A stretch of 6,498 nt of DNA, taken from positions 31,431 through 37,928 of the forward strand of contig PFAX01000014.1 of NCBI GenBank assembly GCA_002773495.1. Reading direction: 5' to 3'. The translations under genes were made by a program, and so were the position numbers. The notes below the pieces were generated by a model, which was given only the letters and a program-made list of their open reading frames with translations, ran no database searches and was not told the DNA's origin. This DNA is from a bacterium (Candidatus Gribaldobacteria) CG10_big_fil_rev_8_21_14_0_10_37_21. GTDB taxonomy: Bacteria; Patescibacteriota; Minisyncoccia; Minisyncoccales; CG1-02-41-26. Each line of letters opens with the position of its first letter. The stretch's first letter is position 1. Positions 1-5,416 of the stretch are shown piece by piece.

Positions 1-449
1 CCGTTAATTAAAGCCACGGCTGTTTCGCCGTTTTCTACTGTGTTTTGCTTTTTTATTATCACTGTGTCGCCGTCAAAAATGCCCTCGTCAATCATACTGT
101 TGCCTTTCACGCCCAAAGCAAAATGCTCGCCGGAATTAGCCACCATATTTTGGGGTACAGTTATGGTTTCGTATTCTTCAATAGCTAAAATGGGCTTGCC
201 AGCTGAAATATACCCTTTAAAGGGCACATTAACCACCCCCTCTTGTTTACCGACTTTCACCCCGCGAGCTGTATTTTTTTCCCGAGTAAGATAGCCCTTT
301 TCTTCTAAACTCTTCATATAGTGATTAACAGTGGAAACTGAGGCCAATTTAAAGTGCTTCCTAATTTCATCAAAGGAGGGGCTATAGCCCTTTTTACTAA
401 AAAAGCCCTGCATAAAATCCAAAACCATTTTTTGTTTTTTAGTTAGCAT
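1..449 (-). CDS. lexA: LexA-family self-cleaving transcriptional repressor, C-terminus cut off by window edge
   Basis: Reading leftward from the ATG at 449-447 gives 149 residues before the window ends. Residues 1-60 form a LexA-type winged helix-turn-helix (start MLTKKQK, then SFDEIRKHF and ASVSTVNHYMKSLEEKGYL). A peptidase S24 domain follows: the self-cleavage site is A83-G84 in YISAGKP, and the nucleophile is S118 in GVKGNSMIDEG. The catalytic Lys expected soon after AVALIN lies outside the window. By family knowledge such proteins repress SOS or prophage-type genes and cut themselves when bound to RecA filament. No Shine-Dalgarno site precedes the ATG, and the first upstream in-frame stop is the stop of the GIY-YIG gene, 36 bp away. 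It probably shares that gene's leftward promoter. It is paralogous to the LexA part of the gene at 5481. Whether a further domain follows, as in that gene, cannot be seen. Confidence 0.93.
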   Translation of the reverse strand, partial: MLTKKQKMVLDFMQGFFSKKGYSPSFDEIRKHFKLASVSTVNHYMKSLEEKGYLTREKNTARGVKVGKQEGVVNVPFKGYISAGKPILAIEEYETITVPQNMVANSGEHFALGVKGNSMIDEGIFDGDTVIIKKQNTVENGETAVALIN

Positions 450-485
450 GTTAGAAGTCGTTAATAAGGAGCGGAAGCGACGAAT

Positions 486-755
486 TTACGAATTCTTACA
501 CCCCGTTAAGTAAGATTTGAGCCGACTTTTTAAAAACGCTTTACCAAAAGAAGTTTTTAAGTATTTCTCTCTATGTATAGCATCTTTGCGATCAAGACAT
601 GCCTCATAATAAATTAATTTCAGGGGATATCTATTTTTAGTTGAACACACCCGACCATTTGAGTGTTGCTCAAATCTTAATTTCAAATTTTCGGTATAAC
701 CAGTATAAAATTTTTTATCTTTTTCAGAAAGTAACACATAAATATAATAAAACAT
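486..755 (-). CDS. Small stand-alone GIY-YIG nuclease domain protein, within an inverted-repeat unit
   Basis: This 89-residue protein is almost entirely one GIY-YIG domain. The signature appears as Y4-I5-Y6 and Y17-T18-G19, the conserved Arg is R27 (LKLRFEQH), and the metal-binding Glu is E63 in HREKYLK. That is the usual set for the short UvrC-like/UPF0213-type proteins. The family cuts DNA with one metal ion, but the role of the short stand-alone members is mostly unknown. The C-terminal YLTGCK is encoded by one arm of an inverted repeat (495-513) whose partner (773-789) lies just upstream of the start. The gene may therefore belong to a small mobile unit. It points the same way as lexA, 36 bp upstream of it and in the same frame. 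There is no Shine-Dalgarno site at the ATG. A GGAGG lies about 35 bp further upstream, just outside the repeat, too far to serve this start. Confidence 0.92.
   Translation of the reverse strand: MFYYIYVLLSEKDKKFYTGYTENLKLRFEQHSNGRVCSTKNRYPLKLIYYEACLDRKDAIHREKYLKTSFGKAFLKSRLKSYLTGCKNS
495..513 (+). repeat. Left arm of inverted repeat bracketing the GIY-YIG gene
   Basis: The plus strand reads CTTACACCCCGTTAAGTAA. The arm at 773-789 is its reverse complement except for two extra bases (AC) here, with 13 bp (CCCCGTTAAGTAA) perfectly matched. This arm lies inside the coding region and encodes the end of the nuclease, YLTGCK. Confidence 0.8.
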
Positions 756-772
756 AATACTTAAATTTGAAA

Positions 773-789
773 TTACTTAACGGGGTAAG
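773..789 (-). repeat. Right arm of inverted repeat bracketing the GIY-YIG gene
   Basis: The plus strand reads TTACTTAACGGGGTAAG, the reverse complement of the left arm at 495-513 apart from a 2-base gap. It lies 17 bp upstream of the GIY-YIG start codon, in the untranslated leader. The two arms enclose the whole gene, and no obvious target-site duplication is visible outside them. Confidence 0.8.
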
Positions 790-831
790 TCCTCCGTAGA
801 TTTCAAGCTTCGCCTCATTCAGAAAAATTGA

Positions 832-876
832 TATAGTAAGTAACGGCTCGCTTTCAATAACGGATTACTTATTATA
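832..876. repeat. Imperfect inverted repeat / stem-loop over the leftward -10 box
   Basis: TATAGTAAGTAA (832-843) is complementary to TTACTTATTATA (865-876) at 11 of 12 positions, with a 21-base loop. The right arm contains the TATAAT of the leftward promoter. Its position suggests an operator or a folded leader. The TTACTTA/AACGG content resembles the nearby GIY-YIG repeat arms, so it could also be a degenerate relative of that repeat. Confidence 0.5.
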
Positions 877-899
877 TTAGAATAAAAATAGAAAATCAA
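871..899 (-). promoter_or_regulatory. Leftward sigma-70-type promoter for GIY-YIG and lexA
   Basis: On the minus strand TTGATT (899-894) is followed after exactly 17 bases by TATAAT (876-871). Transcription would start near 864, giving a leader of about 110 bases before the GIY-YIG start. No other good promoter is seen between it and lexA, so it probably serves both genes. Confidence 0.6.
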
Positions 900-905
900 G
901 CTGAG

Positions 906-914
906 TTATCCACA
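906..914 (+). other. Perfect DnaA-box sequence TTATCCACA
   Basis: This matches the classic DnaA-box consensus (TTATNCACA) exactly. A second copy in the same orientation lies at 1129-1137, and both are followed by G. Two perfect 9-mers within about 230 bp of AT-rich divergent intergenic DNA are more than chance would usually give. No dnaA, dnaN or other origin-linked gene is in view. Confidence 0.45.
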
Positions 915-938
915 GCTACATAAAATTGCATATAATAA

Positions 939-1066
939 AAAAGATTCTTCGGCTATCACCTCAGAATGACGGGCAGGGCATGTCTCAGAATGACACAAGG
1001 GGAAAAGATTCTTCGGCTGAGGCCTCAAAATGACGGACAGGACAATGGTTCAAAATGACGCCTTGG
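939..1066 (+). repeat. Two tandem copies of a 64-bp repeat (AAAAGATTCTTCGGCT…TCAGAATGAC)
   Basis: Copy 1 (939-1002) and copy 2 (1003-1066) both start with the identical 16-mer AAAAGATTCTTCGGCT. They stay alignable throughout, with an internal CTCAGAATGAC (copy 1) or TCAAAATGAC (copy 2) occurring twice in each unit. ATTCT and AGAAT in copy 1 can pair, giving a weak hairpin, and copy 2 contains the palindrome TGAGGCCTCA (1018-1027). From memory, repeats of the form GATTCTTCG…TCAGAATGAC occur dispersed in many unrelated bacterial genomes. Their function is unclear. Confidence 0.85.
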
Positions 1067-1128
1067 CAACTACTCGCTGTAAGTTCAATCTCTGGGAAAA
1101 AATCAAATAGTCCTTCTTCCTATTGGTT

Positions 1129-1137
1129 TTATCCACA
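1129..1137 (+). other. Second perfect DnaA-box sequence TTATCCACA
   Basis: Identical to the copy at 906-914 and in the same orientation. It lies just upstream of the ATPase promoter, so DnaA bound here could affect transcription of that gene even if the region is not a replication origin. Confidence 0.45.
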
Positions 1138-1153
1138 GATTGATAGTTTTCTA

Positions 1154-1182
1154 TTGTCTTATTATCAAGTGTATGATAGAAT
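1154..1182 (+). promoter_or_regulatory. Rightward extended -10 promoter for the ATPase gene
   Basis: TTGTCT (1154-1159) is followed after 17 bases by TAGAAT (1177-1182). The -10 is preceded by TG plus one base (1174-1176), the extended -10 motif. The start site would be near 1189, leaving a leader of about 20 bases without a Shine-Dalgarno sequence. Confidence 0.55.
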
Positions 1183-1208
1183 TATAGTATAAACACAAAC
1201 AACAACAT

Positions 1209-2471
1209 ATGATCCAAAGAGAAATATTGCAAAAAATAAATCCCTGGCTCAATAAAGAGAAGGTTTTAATTATCAAAGGTGCCAGACAAGTCGGCAAAAC
1301 TTATTTACTCAAAGAGATAAAAAAAGATTTAGAAAAAGCTGGTAAAAAAGTTGCTTACTTGCTGGCAGATGAAATGGACAATCAGTCAATTTTAAAAAGT
1401 TTAGCTAATTTAGAGTTATACTTAGGGCAATATTTTAACTTCCCTAATGAATTTATATACCTAATGATTGATGAGTTTCAGGCGATAGAAGAAGCTGGGT
1501 TATTACTGAAAAATATTTTTGACAAACATAAAAATAAAATACAATTGATCGTTAGCGGATCGAGTGCACTGGAGATAAATAAAAACTCAGAATATTTAAC
1601 AGGCAGGGCAATTTATTTTAATGTTGACAGGGTTAACTTTAAGGAATATTTTGACTTTCGCGAAGCCGTTGATATTAAACGTTATAATCTCGCTGAATTT
1701 GAAAAATACAAAGTATTTTTTGAAACTTTTCATTCTAAATTAGAATTGTCAATAAGGGAATTTTTAGCTTATGGAAGTTATCCGGAAGTCATAACAACCC
1801 AGGGTGTGGAAGAAAAAAAAATTGTGCTTCAATCAATCATTAAAACCTACATCGACCAAGATATTATCAACCAGTTAAATATTGAAAATGTAACTGGTTT
1901 TAATAATTTGATAAAAATTTTAGCTGGACAAATCGGCCAATTAGTCAATAGCCACGAACTTTCAAATACAGCAAACATATCAATCAACACCTTAAAAAAG
2001 TATTTAGAGATTTTGGTTGGCACCTATATTATAGATTTAGTAACTCCGTACTATAAAAATATTCGCTCGGAAATTTCCAAAATGCCAAAAGTTTATCTTT
2101 TAGATAATGGTATTCGCAATTATCTTTTGAGGTCTTTTGAGGCGGGTTTAGATGGTCAGGGTGGCGGAACAACAATTGAAAATTTCGTTTATGGCGCCCT
2201 TCTTGCTCAATATAGCAAGGAGTACATTCATTTTTATCGCACTTCTGGCGGAGCAGAGATTGATTTTATAATTGAAGATAAAAACAGCAAACTAATGCTT
2301 TGCGAGGTAAAATATAGAAATAAGGTTAATGTGCCAGTGATGATGAAAAATTTTGAAAAACGTTATGATAATGTTGGCAATAAATTGATTATTACAAAAA
2401 ACTTATTAAAAAAAGAAAAAGATGCCTACTTTATACCAGCAACTCTTTTGCCCTTTATAGATTTTAAGTAA
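1209..2471 (+). CDS. AAA_14/DUF4143 family ATPase
   Basis: This is a 420-residue P-loop ATPase of the AAA_14 plus DUF4143 type, at the usual length. The Walker A is G24-T31 (GARQVGKT) and the Walker B is IYLMIDEFQ with D88-E89. A sensor-like strand LIVSGSS lies near residues 113-119, followed by LTGR. The C-terminal half carries the DUF4143 region, ending in a PD-(D/E)XK-like pattern: E350-x-D352 in GGAEIDFII, then E366-V-K368 in CEVKYR. By family knowledge these are widespread, mobile-like ATPases of uncertain function. The nuclease-like fold at the C-terminus is inferred and may not be active. The ATG has no Shine-Dalgarno site, but the protein start (MIQREILQKI) fits the family. Its own promoter is at 1154-1182. 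The stop overlaps that of the convergent flavoprotein gene by 8 bp. Confidence 0.92.
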   Translation: MIQREILQKINPWLNKEKVLIIKGARQVGKTYLLKEIKKDLEKAGKKVAYLLADEMDNQSILKSLANLELYLGQYFNFPNEFIYLMIDEFQAIEEAGLLLKNIFDKHKNKIQLIVSGSSALEINKNSEYLTGRAIYFNVDRVNFKEYFDFREAVDIKRYNLAEFEKYKVFFETFHSKLELSIREFLAYGSYPEVITTQGVEEKKIVLQSIIKTYIDQDIINQLNIENVTGFNNLIKILAGQIGQLVNSHELSNTANISINTLKKYLEILVGTYIIDLVTPYYKNIRSEISKMPKVYLLDNGIRNYLLRSFEAGLDGQGGGTTIENFVYGALLAQYSKEYIHFYRTSGGAEIDFIIEDKNSKLMLCEVKYRNKVNVPVMMKNFEKRYDNVGNKLIITKNLLKKEKDAYFIPATLLPFIDFK

Positions 2472-3735
2472 ATTGACCGCAACCAGCTGTGAAGCCAGTT
2501 GTCCAGCAAACTTGCAGGTTGTAGCCACCAGTTGGGCCGTCAAGGTCAAGGATTTCGCCAGCAAAAGAGAGATTAGGGATAATTTTTGAGCACATTGTTT
2601 TTGAGTCAATTTCTTTTAAGCAAACTCCCCCACTTGTGATTAGGGCATGCTCAAAACCAGTTGAACCTGTGATAGTTATTGTTAGGTTTTTCAAAAAATT
2701 AATAATCTTTTTGCGTTCTTCTTTAGAAATTGTGTTAACAATTTTATTTGGGTTAATCTCAATAACCCTAACAAGTAAATTGCCTAACTTTTGAGGCAAA
2801 AGCTCGGGTAAATAGTTTTTAAAATGTTTTTTGCTTTTAAAATCCCTTTGCAATCTTTTATCAAGGGTCAAAAGGTCTAAGGATGGCTTTAAATCAATTT
2901 TTAAAATTAATTTGCCTTTTTCTTTTAATTGAACGGCCTCCTTGCTTAAATCAAGAATAATCGGGCCACTTACCCCAAAATGGGTAAACAGCATTTCGCC
3001 AAACCTGGTTAATTTCTTTTTCTTATTTTGCCACAAAGAAACTTCCACATTTTTTAAGGTTAAGCCCTTCAGGGCCTTAGGCCAATCTTCTTTTACTTTA
3101 AGCGAAACCAAAGATGGCTTTAATTCAACAACTTTATGGCCCATATTACGGGCGAACTTATAGCCACTCCCTGTTGAACCAGTTTGCGGATACGAAAGCC
3201 CCCCAGTTGAAATGATAAAATGCCTGGCACTTATTTCTTTTTCTTTACTTTTTAAAAGTACTTTTTCAATTAGCTTGTTCTTAACCTGAAAGCCAATTAC
3301 TTCTCTGTTTGTTAAAACCTCAACTTTATTTTTCTTTAAAAAGTTTTGCAAAAGATTCAAAACATCAATTGATTTATCCGACACTGGAAAAACCCGCCCC
3401 CCCCTTTCCACTTTTATTTTAAGCCCCTGTTTTTCAAAAAACTCTTTTGTTTCTTTTACCCCAAACCGAGACAAGGCCGATAACAAAAACTGCCCGTTTT
3501 TACCTAACTTAAGGGCTAACTTTTTATTATCTAATTCGTTTTGCGTTAGATTGCACCTGCCCCCGCCAGTAATTAAAAGCTTTTGCCCTAAATTAGGATT
3601 TTTTTCAATTAAAACAACTTTGAGGCCATTTTCACTGGCTTGAAGGGCTGCCATCATCCCGGCCGGCCCGCCCCCAACAACAGCCACATCAAAATCAACT
3701 CGTTCTTTAGTTTTCATATTTAGATTATACCTCAT
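2464..3735 (-). CDS. HI0933/YhiN-family FAD-dependent oxidoreductase
   Basis: This 423-residue flavoprotein belongs to the HI0933-like family (also called YhiN/BaiN-type, annotated as aminoacetone oxidase or NAD(P)/FAD-dependent oxidoreductase). The FAD-binding Rossmann fold starts with VVGGGPAG (residues 19-26), with E44 ending the second strand for ribose binding. The hallmark ITGGGRCNLT follows at 55-64, then STGGLSYPQTGSTGSGY mid-protein. The C-terminal GEILDLDGPTGGYNLQ is the second FAD-contacting block and is fully intact. The natural substrate is not settled for the family. Two starts are possible: ATG at 3735, preceded very closely by AGGGGG, or ATG at 3717 (MKTKERVDF). The second fits the family better and lies 6 bases after a TATAAT (3729-3724). 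Transcription appears separate from the HAD gene, because a terminator lies between them. Confidence 0.94.
   Translation of the reverse strand: MRYNLNMKTKERVDFDVAVVGGGPAGMMAALQASENGLKVVLIEKNPNLGQKLLITGGGRCNLTQNELDNKKLALKLGKNGQFLLSALSRFGVKETKEFFEKQGLKIKVERGGRVFPVSDKSIDVLNLLQNFLKKNKVEVLTNREVIGFQVKNKLIEKVLLKSKEKEISARHFIISTGGLSYPQTGSTGSGYKFARNMGHKVVELKPSLVSLKVKEDWPKALKGLTLKNVEVSLWQNKKKKLTRFGEMLFTHFGVSGPIILDLSKEAVQLKEKGKLILKIDLKPSLDLLTLDKRLQRDFKSKKHFKNYLPELLPQKLGNLLVRVIEINPNKIVNTISKEERKKIINFLKNLTITITGSTGFEHALITSGGVCLKEIDSKTMCSKIIPNLSFAGEILDLDGPTGGYNLQVCWTTGFTAGCGQFT
3724..3729 (-). promoter_or_regulatory. Perfect TATAAT -10 box ahead of the flavoprotein gene, possibly leaderless
   Basis: TATAAT reads on the minus strand between the two candidate start codons (3735 and 3717). 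Transcription would begin almost exactly at the ATG at 3717, giving a leaderless mRNA. No convincing -35 box is seen at the right distance (TAGGTT only), so this is tentative. Confidence 0.35.
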
Positions 3736-3775
3736 TTCCCCCTAAAAACCTAAACAAAAAAACCCTTGCTGGACA

Positions 3776-3805
3776 AATAAAAAGGCGGTTAAACAAACAA
3801 CCGCC
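3776..3805 (-). terminator. Rho-independent terminator inside the 3' end of the HAD gene
   Basis: On the minus strand GGCGGTT pairs with AACCGCC (3805-3799 with 3790-3784) across an 8-base loop. TTTTTATT follows (3783-3776). The stem includes the last codons (Trp, Arg, Leu) and the loop side includes the TAA, so the hairpin is partly coding. It should isolate the HAD transcript from the flavoprotein gene. Confidence 0.8.
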
Positions 3806-4439
3806 AAATGTCAGCTGGATTTTTTAGCAAATAATCTGGGTCAGCTTCCATCAATTTCTCCTTTGAACCAAAGCCCCACAAAACAGCAACTGTCATGCCC
3901 AAACCAGCCTTCTGGCCAGCTATTATATCATAAGGCATATCGCCAACATAAGCTGCTTTTTTAGGTTCGATATTATTTTCTCCTAAAAAAACTTGTAGCC
4001 CCTCAACCTTATCATCAGCATCGCCAATAACCTTAGAAAAATAATTTCTAATCCCAAGGCGCCTTAGATTAAGTTCAATCTCCTCCTTCATATATGAACT
4101 CAGGATAGCCATAGTAATGTCTTCCATTTCAAAAAAATTCAACATATCGCTAATCCCCGGGAACAAACTTACTTCAATTTTTGCTTTAAAACTTTTGCAA
4201 CCCTCAACAAATAACTTATCAATTTCTTCTTTTGTGGCGTCGGTAAACTTCTGATAAAACTCGAAAAAAGGAATTTCAGATTCTCTTTTAAATTCTTCTA
4301 AAGTAATCTCCTTTATGCCTAACTTTTCAAAAATAAACATTGTTATTTTGTAAGTTAGATACAAATTATTAATTAATGTGCCACAATGATCAAAAATAAC
4401 ATTCTTAATCCCTAGTTCTATCAGGTTTTTTTCTTTCAT
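3789..4439 (-). CDS. HAD-superfamily hydrolase with an altered catalytic motif I (DHCGT)
   Basis: This 216-residue protein has the layout of a haloacid dehalogenase-like phosphatase with a helical cap (about residues 23-90). Motif I is F16-D17-H18-C19-G20-T21. The nucleophile D17 is present, but the usual acid/base Asp two residues on is Cys, encoded TGT. Motif II is AILSS (S114/S115), motif III is probably K144, and motif IV is YVGDMPYD with D167 and D171, followed by AGQKAGLG. Subfamilies without the second Asp often do chemistry other than phosphate-ester hydrolysis (DxY in haloacid dehalogenases, DxA in phosphonatase). Activity and substrate are therefore uncertain. The start is supported by AAAGGAG placed 6-7 bases upstream of ATG. 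The gene is divergent from the secreted-protein gene and ends in its own terminator. Confidence 0.88.
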   Translation of the reverse strand: MKEKNLIELGIKNVIFDHCGTLINNLYLTYKITMFIFEKLGIKEITLEEFKRESEIPFFEFYQKFTDATKEEIDKLFVEGCKSFKAKIEVSLFPGISDMLNFFEMEDITMAILSSYMKEEIELNLRRLGIRNYFSKVIGDADDKVEGLQVFLGENNIEPKKAAYVGDMPYDIIAGQKAGLGMTVAVLWGFGSKEKLMEADPDYLLKNPADIWRLFV

Positions 4440-4528
4440 TAAAAGCTCCTTTCGTTCTTAATGCTAAATTTCTGAATATTTTTAGATTGTATAAGTTCTA
4501 CTTCAAAGCTTACCCTGTTTTAAGGCAA

Positions 4529-4549
4529 TTGTCAAAACATCCTTGACAA
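4529..4549. promoter_or_regulatory. Inverted repeat TTGTCAA-7-TTGACAA in the divergent HAD/secreted-protein control region
   Basis: TTGTCAA (4529-4535) and TTGACAA (4543-4549) are perfect reverse complements separated by 7 bases. Each arm contains a consensus -35 box TTGACA, one facing each gene. The matching -10 boxes at 17 bases are poor (TGAGTT rightward, TAAGCT leftward). The site could therefore be a back-to-back promoter pair or a regulator-binding palindrome. The region also holds CCTTG…CAAGG (4541-4555). Confidence 0.4.
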
Positions 4550-4642
4550 GCAAGGTTTTCTGCTCTGAGTTTAAGCAAGGCGACAGTTCTTTAAAAACAG
4601 GAATACTAACTAACAATTAAAGGAATAAAGGGAGTGTTCAAA

Positions 4643-5293
4643 ATGAAAAAAATAAATAATCTTAACTTGCTGTTTGTGGTATTAATGGTGTTCGCAGTGT
4701 TGACTATATTGCCCTCATCGGTTAAGGGGGCAAACCCACCTGAAAACATCTTGCCCAACCCTTACTTTGAAGAGGGCATAACTGGTTGGACGATTGACGC
4801 AGCTCGGGCTGTTTTGTCAATTGACCAAAAAGAAAAATCACCCACGGGCACACCTGTGATGAAGGTCACAGTTAACGCGGTTGGGGCAGAAAACTGGGAG
4901 CCGGAAGTTCACTCCCCTAGCTTTAATTTAACCATGGGAAAAACTTACACTTACGCCATATTCATCAAGGCCGAGCCCGATTCTGTTCGGACTTTGGGTG
5001 TCAACTTTGAGCAACTTGACACTTGGGTAGGGATGGGGCAAGAAATTACCCTAACCAACGAATGGGTAGAATACCATTTTACTGGTGTTTGGGCAAATGC
5101 CAGTAGCCCGCCAGCTGTGGTTATCCATATTGGGGTAAACCTCCAAAAGGATGACTTCTGGCTGAGCTATTGTAGGGTGTACGAGGGCAAATTCGTTCAA
5201 GAAGAGTTTGGCGAAATCCCCCAAGCCGTTGACCCCATGCCCAAAAGTGCAAAATTGGCCTCCACTTGGGGGAAAATAAAGAACGATGCCTAG
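4643..5293 (+). CDS. Secreted carbohydrate-binding-module-like protein (CBM 4/9-type jelly roll)
   Basis: I chose ATG 4643 because GGGAG (4630-4634) sits 8 bases upstream. The in-frame GTG at 4634 overlaps that ribosome site and is less likely. The 216-residue product begins MKK, then has a hydrophobic stretch (about residues 9-23) and a signal-peptidase-I-like site near V27-K28-G29. Mature residues from about 35 read NILPNPYFEEGITGWTI, the classic opening of CBM_4_9-type beta-sandwich domains (N-PsFE-G…GW). They end with a typical closing strand, FWLSYCRVYEG. There is no catalytic domain, membrane anchor or sorting signal. The tail KLASTWGKIK resembles, from memory, short C-terminal tails of other secreted binding proteins. 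It probably binds polysaccharide at or outside the cell surface. Base composition is clearly richer in G+C than the neighbours (34 of 60 at 4861-4920), suggesting a different origin. Confidence 0.8.
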   Translation: MKKINNLNLLFVVLMVFAVLTILPSSVKGANPPENILPNPYFEEGITGWTIDAARAVLSIDQKEKSPTGTPVMKVTVNAVGAENWEPEVHSPSFNLTMGKTYTYAIFIKAEPDSVRTLGVNFEQLDTWVGMGQEITLTNEWVEYHFTGVWANASSPPAVVIHIGVNLQKDDFWLSYCRVYEGKFVQEEFGEIPQAVDPMPKSAKLASTWGKIKNDA

Positions 5294-5328
5294 TCCAAAA
5301 AAATATAAGCATTCCTGTTTTGCAACAT

Positions 5329-5357
5329 AAAGCCCATCTCCTAAGAGATGGGCTTTT
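5329..5357 (+). terminator. Strong rho-independent terminator after the secreted-protein gene
   Basis: AAAGCCCATCTC (5329-5340) and GAGATGGGCTTT (5345-5356) form a perfect 12-bp stem with a CTAA loop, ending in TTTT. It lies 36 bp past the stop and before the promoter of the next gene, so the secreted protein is a single-gene transcript. Confidence 0.88.
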
Positions 5358-5387
5358 AACTTAGAACAGTTCTTTATTTTATAGGGC

Positions 5388-5416
5388 TTGACGACTATTT
5401 TAAAATATCTTACAAT
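5388..5416 (+). promoter_or_regulatory. Sigma-70-type promoter for the LexA-methyltransferase gene
   Basis: TTGACG (5388-5393) and TACAAT (5411-5416) are separated by exactly 17 bases, each one mismatch from consensus. The spacer contains the palindrome ATTTTAAAAT (5397-5406). The start site would be near 5423, leaving a leader of about 58 bases with no Shine-Dalgarno sequence. Confidence 0.7.

Larger units (their letters stand above)
756..1208. other. Gene-free divergent intergenic region of about 450 bp
   Basis: I see no credible coding region on either strand. The stretch separates leftward genes (GIY-YIG, lexA) from the rightward ATPase gene. In order it holds the right arm of the GIY-YIG repeat, a GGAGG sequence on the minus strand (795-791) with no start codon at a normal distance, a 12-bp imperfect stem-loop, a leftward promoter, a DnaA-box sequence, a 64-bp tandem repeat, a second DnaA-box sequence and a rightward promoter. 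Confidence 0.8.

Noticed and set aside
40..294. A plus-strand open frame opposite lexA
   Set aside because: The minus strand encodes clear LexA motifs here, and the plus-strand product is low-complexity without any known motif.
791..795. GGAGG on the minus strand as the ribosome site of the GIY-YIG gene
   Set aside because: It lies about 35 bases upstream of the ATG, too far, and no other start codon follows at a normal distance.
939..1066. CRISPR-like repeats
   Set aside because: There are only two adjacent copies, with no repeat-spacer alternation and no cas genes. They align along their whole length as a tandem repeat.
2406..2609. A 67-codon minus-strand frame over the ATPase/flavoprotein junction
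   Set aside because: It overlaps the flavoprotein C-terminus in another frame, where GGYNLQVCWTTG is clearly coding.
4634..4642. GTG start giving three more residues on the secreted protein
   Set aside because: The GTG overlaps the GGGAG ribosome site. ATG at 4643 has ideal spacing and gives a typical MKK signal-peptide start.
5121..5312. A 63-codon minus-strand frame opposite the secreted-protein gene
   Set aside because: It overlaps the 3' part of a well-supported gene and has no domain or ribosome site.
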